Below, one piece after another: positions 61,517-64,000 of a DNA stretch of 64,000 nucleotides (the stretch's first letter is position 1; every line of letters starts with the position of its first letter). Where the stretch lies: positions 124,001 to 188,000 of the forward strand of contig NZ_BOML01000050.1 in NCBI RefSeq assembly GCF_016862175.1, read 5' to 3'. A program made the translations under genes and the position numbers. Source of the DNA: Paractinoplanes durhamensis. GTDB lineage: Bacteria > Actinomycetota > Actinomycetes > Mycobacteriales > Micromonosporaceae. Under the pieces are notes generated by a model. That model did no database searches. It saw nothing but the letters and a program-made list of their open reading frames with translations, and had not been told where the DNA came from.

Positions 61517-62002
61517 CTAGATCGTGCCGGAGAACTGGGTGGTCACGTAAGCCTGCTTGGCGGGGGCGTCTCTCGGTGAGCGCAAGTACCTCGTCCAGGC
61601 CTCGTGCTCGTGGGCGACGGCGCCGAACTCCCACACGCACATCACTGCGCGGTGCGTTGTCTGCGGTATCAGGTCGAAGCCGGTGGCGCCCCGGACGTAC
61701 ACCGTCTCCCACATCTCGTTGTTCTCGCGCCACGTGAAGACCAGCAGCAGGTGGGTGTGTTCGCCGCTCAGGTGGTGGATCGCGAAGCCCAGGTCGCCGG
61801 CGATCGGTAGCCGGGCCGCCTCGGTCTCGGCCGTGAGGAAGGCGCGTGCCTCTGCCTCCACGGCCGGGTCGATGACCTGGTCGGGGCGGCACAACCGGTA
61901 CCACTTGAGGTATGTGGTGGGGAGCACCAGCGGCTCGGCGGGCGTGATCCGCTTGGGCACGTGGTGGTAGCCGGGGGCGACGGCCGAAAAGTGGTCGGTC
62001 AT
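61517..62002 (-). CDS. Protein of unknown function
   Basis: 161 residues, soluble: PLVLPTTYLKWYRLCRPDQ, LGFAIHHLSGEHTHLLLVFTWRENNEMWETVYV. Not recognised. It overlaps the upstream gene by ATGA and lies in the operon opposite the WYL regulator. Confidence 0.7.
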   Translation of the reverse strand: MTDHFSAVAPGYHHVPKRITPAEPLVLPTTYLKWYRLCRPDQVIDPAVEAEARAFLTAETEAARLPIAGDLGFAIHHLSGEHTHLLLVFTWRENNEMWETVYVRGATGFDLIPQTTHRAVMCVWEFGAVAHEHEAWTRYLRSPRDAPAKQAYVTTQFSGTI

Positions 62003-62448
62003 GCTCGGGTGAACTCCATGATCCAGTTGGATTCCCAGGTCTGGCCGCCGTCGGCGGAGAACTCCTGCTCCCATCGGGCCGACGTGGCCGTGATGTCGGA
62101 CCAGATGAAGTGCGCCCGGATCGGCTTTCCCTCGTGGGTGTCGTCGCCGTAGAAGTCGCCCCGGCCCTCGCTGAAGGTGCCTACCACGGGCGGGTACAGC
62201 AGGCCGGTCCGGCTGCTCGCCCAGTAAAGAGACCACTCCTTCCGGTCCTGGTCAAACAGGCGCAGCGTGAAGCCTCGGCTGTCCAAGGTCGGGAAGACGA
62301 TCTCGTCGGTGTTGCCGGCGCCGTTGAAGATGGGCCGGCACGTGCTGTGGCCGGGGAACGTGTCCCAGTCGTCGCTGCCCTCAAGGAGAGTGCGCAGGCG
62401 GCGGTTGCGGACGGTCCAGGAGCCGTTGAGGAAATCGAAATCGTTCAC
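61999..62448 (-). CDS. DUF1579-like protein
   Basis: 149 residues beginning DFDFLNGSWTVRNRRL and with SLYWASSRTGLL, FSEGRGDFYGDDTHEGKPI, WEQEFSADGGQTWESNWIMEFTR. The pattern is that of DUF1579/lipocalin-like beta-barrels, whose function is unknown. First gene of the operon, next to the palindromic operator at 62469. Confidence 0.75.
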   Translation of the reverse strand: MNDFDFLNGSWTVRNRRLRTLLEGSDDWDTFPGHSTCRPIFNGAGNTDEIVFPTLDSRGFTLRLFDQDRKEWSLYWASSRTGLLYPPVVGTFSEGRGDFYGDDTHEGKPIRAHFIWSDITATSARWEQEFSADGGQTWESNWIMEFTRA

Positions 62449-62468
62449 GCCGAAGATCGTGCGGGCTT

Positions 62469-62493
62469 ACCCCTGACATCTTCTGTCAGGGGT
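62469..62493. promoter_or_regulatory. Operator between the WYL regulator and the divergent operon
   Basis: ACCCCTGACA (62469-62478) and TGTCAGGGGT (62484-62493) form perfect 10-bp arms with a 5-base centre, 18 bases before the regulator and 20 before the DUF1579-like gene. A further CTGACAG follows at 62496. Confidence 0.75.
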
Positions 62494-62511
62494 CGCTGAC
62501 AGACTTCGGGC

Positions 62512-63540
62512 ATGCGCGCTAGCCGGCTTCTCTCCCTGCTGTTGCTGCTGCAGAACCGAGGGCGGCTCAGCGCCCCCGAGCTGGCCGCCGAGCTGGGCGT
62601 GACCGCCCGGACGATCTACCGGGACGTGACGGCTCTGGCCGCGGCCGGCGTGCCGATCTACGCGGAGCCGGGGCCGACCGGCGGGTATGAGCTGATGGCC
62701 GGCTACCGCACCCGGCTGACCGGGCTGACCGAGCCGGAGGCCGAGTCGCTGTTCCTGACCGGGCTGCCGGAGCCGGCCGCCGAGCTCGGCCTCGGCGCGC
62801 ACCTGGCCGCCGCCGAGTTGAAGCTGATGGCGGCGCTGCCGACGTCCTACCGGGAGGCGTCGACCCGGATCCGGCAGCGGTTCCACCTCGACCCGCCGGG
62901 CTGGTACCGCGAGCCGGACGCGGTCCCGCATCTGCCGGCCGCCGCCGAGGCCCTGTGGCAGGACCGGATCATCGAGGTGCGGTATCGCCGATGGTCGCCC
63001 CGGCCGGGCGAAGTCACCCGGCGGCTGCACCCGCTCGGCCTCGTACTCAAAGCCGGGGTCTGGTATTTGATCGCCGCCCACGAGAGAGCCGCCGGCGAGG
63101 ACCGGCCGCGCATCTATCGGGTGTCGTCCATCGTGGCGCTGGAGACGACGCCGGAACGCGCCGCCCGCCCGGCAACCTTCGACCTGGCCGCGTTCTGGCG
63201 GGAGCACGTCGACCGCTACGAGAGCGCCGACCAGGAGGATGTCGCCGTGGTGCGGCTCAGCCCGGCCGGCGTCGCCGCACTCCCCGACGTCCTGGGCCCG
63301 CGGGCCGCCCGCGCCGCGAAAAACACCCTCGAACCGCCCGGCCCGGATGGCTGGCAGCGCGCCACGATCCCGATGGAGAGCGTCGCGCACGCCACCGGCG
63401 GCCTGCTCCGGCTGGCCGCCGAGGTCCAGGTGCTCGCCCCGCCGGCGCTGGTCAGCCACATGATCGACACGATCCGGGCGATGGCCGGGATCTACTCGCC
63501 GACCGGCCCGCCGGCCAGCTCGGCGACCACGTCGAGATGA
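62512..63540 (+). CDS. YafY-family HTH-WYL transcriptional regulator
   Basis: 342 residues. HTH_11 RLLSLLLLLQNRGRLSAPELAAELGVTARTIYRDVTAL, then a WYL domain (IIEVRYRRWS, LHPLGLVLKAGVWYLIA) and the WCX C-terminal part. WYL domains sense ligands, often nucleic acids or small molecules. Probably controls the divergent three-gene operon and itself. The 3' end overlaps the DinB gene by 49 bases. Confidence 0.92.
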   Translation: MRASRLLSLLLLLQNRGRLSAPELAAELGVTARTIYRDVTALAAAGVPIYAEPGPTGGYELMAGYRTRLTGLTEPEAESLFLTGLPEPAAELGLGAHLAAAELKLMAALPTSYREASTRIRQRFHLDPPGWYREPDAVPHLPAAAEALWQDRIIEVRYRRWSPRPGEVTRRLHPLGLVLKAGVWYLIAAHERAAGEDRPRIYRVSSIVALETTPERAARPATFDLAAFWREHVDRYESADQEDVAVVRLSPAGVAALPDVLGPRAARAAKNTLEPPGPDGWQRATIPMESVAHATGGLLRLAAEVQVLAPPALVSHMIDTIRAMAGIYSPTGPPASSATTSR

Positions 63541-64000
63541 CCGGCGTGCCGGGCGTACTCCTGCAGGAGGTGGAAGAGGACCCGTTCCAGGGTGGCCGGT
63601 TCCGCACCCTCCCAACGCGGGCCCGGCGCGCCGGTTGCGGCAAGCGAAGAGCCCAAGACCACTTCGGTCGTACGGATACCCTGGCTGCGCAACGAGGCCG
63701 TCAAGGTCGCAGCGGTCTCGTCCGGGGTCACGTGCCAGCGGTCGTCCTGCCGGTCGCCCCACGGCTCCGGCACCGGACGGCCCTCGAAACCCCACTCGAT
63801 CCAGCGCAGCTCGACGTAGCGCAGGTGCTTGATCAGCTCGAGCGGGGTCCAGCCGGACGGCAGGCGACTGCGATGCAGCTCCGCGGGCGGCAGCGCGGCG
63901 ACCCGGGCCAGCACGGTCTCGCGGAAGTAGTCGAGGTAACGGACGAACACCTCGGCCTGCCCGGCCGCGGGGGTCGTCGGGGCCGGGAACTCGATGGTCA
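63492..64000 (-). CDS. DinB/DUF664-family protein, start at the window edge
   Basis: At least 169 residues. The frame continues from VFVRYLDYFRETVLARVAALP up to TIEFPAPTTPAAGQAE at the edge; the last bases read TG on the minus strand, so the start codon is probably split by the window end. WTPLELIKHLRYVELRW and LLQEYARHAGHLDVV hold the metal-binding His residues of DinB-like, mycothiol-linked proteins. Confidence 0.88.
   Translation of the reverse strand, partial: TIEFPAPTTPAAGQAEVFVRYLDYFRETVLARVAALPPAELHRSRLPSGWTPLELIKHLRYVELRWIEWGFEGRPVPEPWGDRQDDRWHVTPDETAATLTASLRSQGIRTTEVVLGSSLAATGAPGPRWEGAEPATLERVLFHLLQEYARHAGHLDVVAELAGGPVGE

Overview
The window is 64 kb of very GC-rich DNA with many GTG starts and stop/start overlaps of 1-7 bases. 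It carries families typical of actinomycetes: a deazaflavin (F420)-type oxidoreductase, a mycothiol-type DinB protein, an LAL-type LuxR regulator and a DtxR/IdeR-type iron box. A soil Micromonosporaceae such as Actinoplanes fits best, but the genus is an inference. I saw no rRNA, tRNA, CRISPR array or intact transposase.

Layout. 1-2.0 kb: 3' part of a GH3 glycosidase. 2.1-8.7 kb: a heme-iron island built around one iron box. Leftward run an HtaA heme-binding protein with a WxL-like C-terminus, a membrane-anchored DUF916-like (WxL-interacting) protein and a heme oxygenase; rightward run a membrane-anchored surface protein and the HmuTUV heme ABC importer. Together they would bind heme at the wall, import it and open the ring. 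8.8-18.7 kb: asparaginase, TPR protein, a large LuxR regulator, phosphoesterase, serine hydrolase and 2-oxoglutarate dioxygenase, mixed with two gene remnants, a MITE-like palindrome and a 54-bp minisatellite. 18.8-30.2 kb: an L-arabinose regulon. A ribose/galactofuranose-type ABC importer reads left; lacI-araB-araD-araA reads right, followed by a second, paralogous lacI. Five 14-bp LacI-type sites lie in the control regions, two of them at an apparently geneless place near 31 kb.

30.2-39 kb: two minisatellites, a 5'-3' exonuclease, a double-VOC protein, an acidic membrane protein, a nitrilase-HAD-metallo-beta-lactamase operon and a dynamin-like GTPase. 39.2-46.1 kb: a TPR-GGDEF protein, a two-component system and a divergent ABC-2 exporter whose first permease carries a large extracellular lectin-like insert, then a TetR gene. 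46.4-52.4 kb: a DUF4360 secreted protein, and three regulator/enzyme pairs, including LysR-SDR and MerR-OYE with visible operators, plus a half-length TspO. 52.5-58.7 kb: a 1572-residue DUF4011-helicase-nuclease, a likely phage-defence protein, followed by a WD40 protein. 58.8-64 kb: SDR-TetR-HflX-N operon with twin operators, and a three-gene operon divergent from a WYL regulator with a 10-bp-arm palindrome between them; a DinB gene runs off the right edge.

The most original elements are the HtaA-WxL/DUF916 heme system, the lectin-bearing ABC permease, the helicase-nuclease/WD40 pair and the split arabinose operator set.
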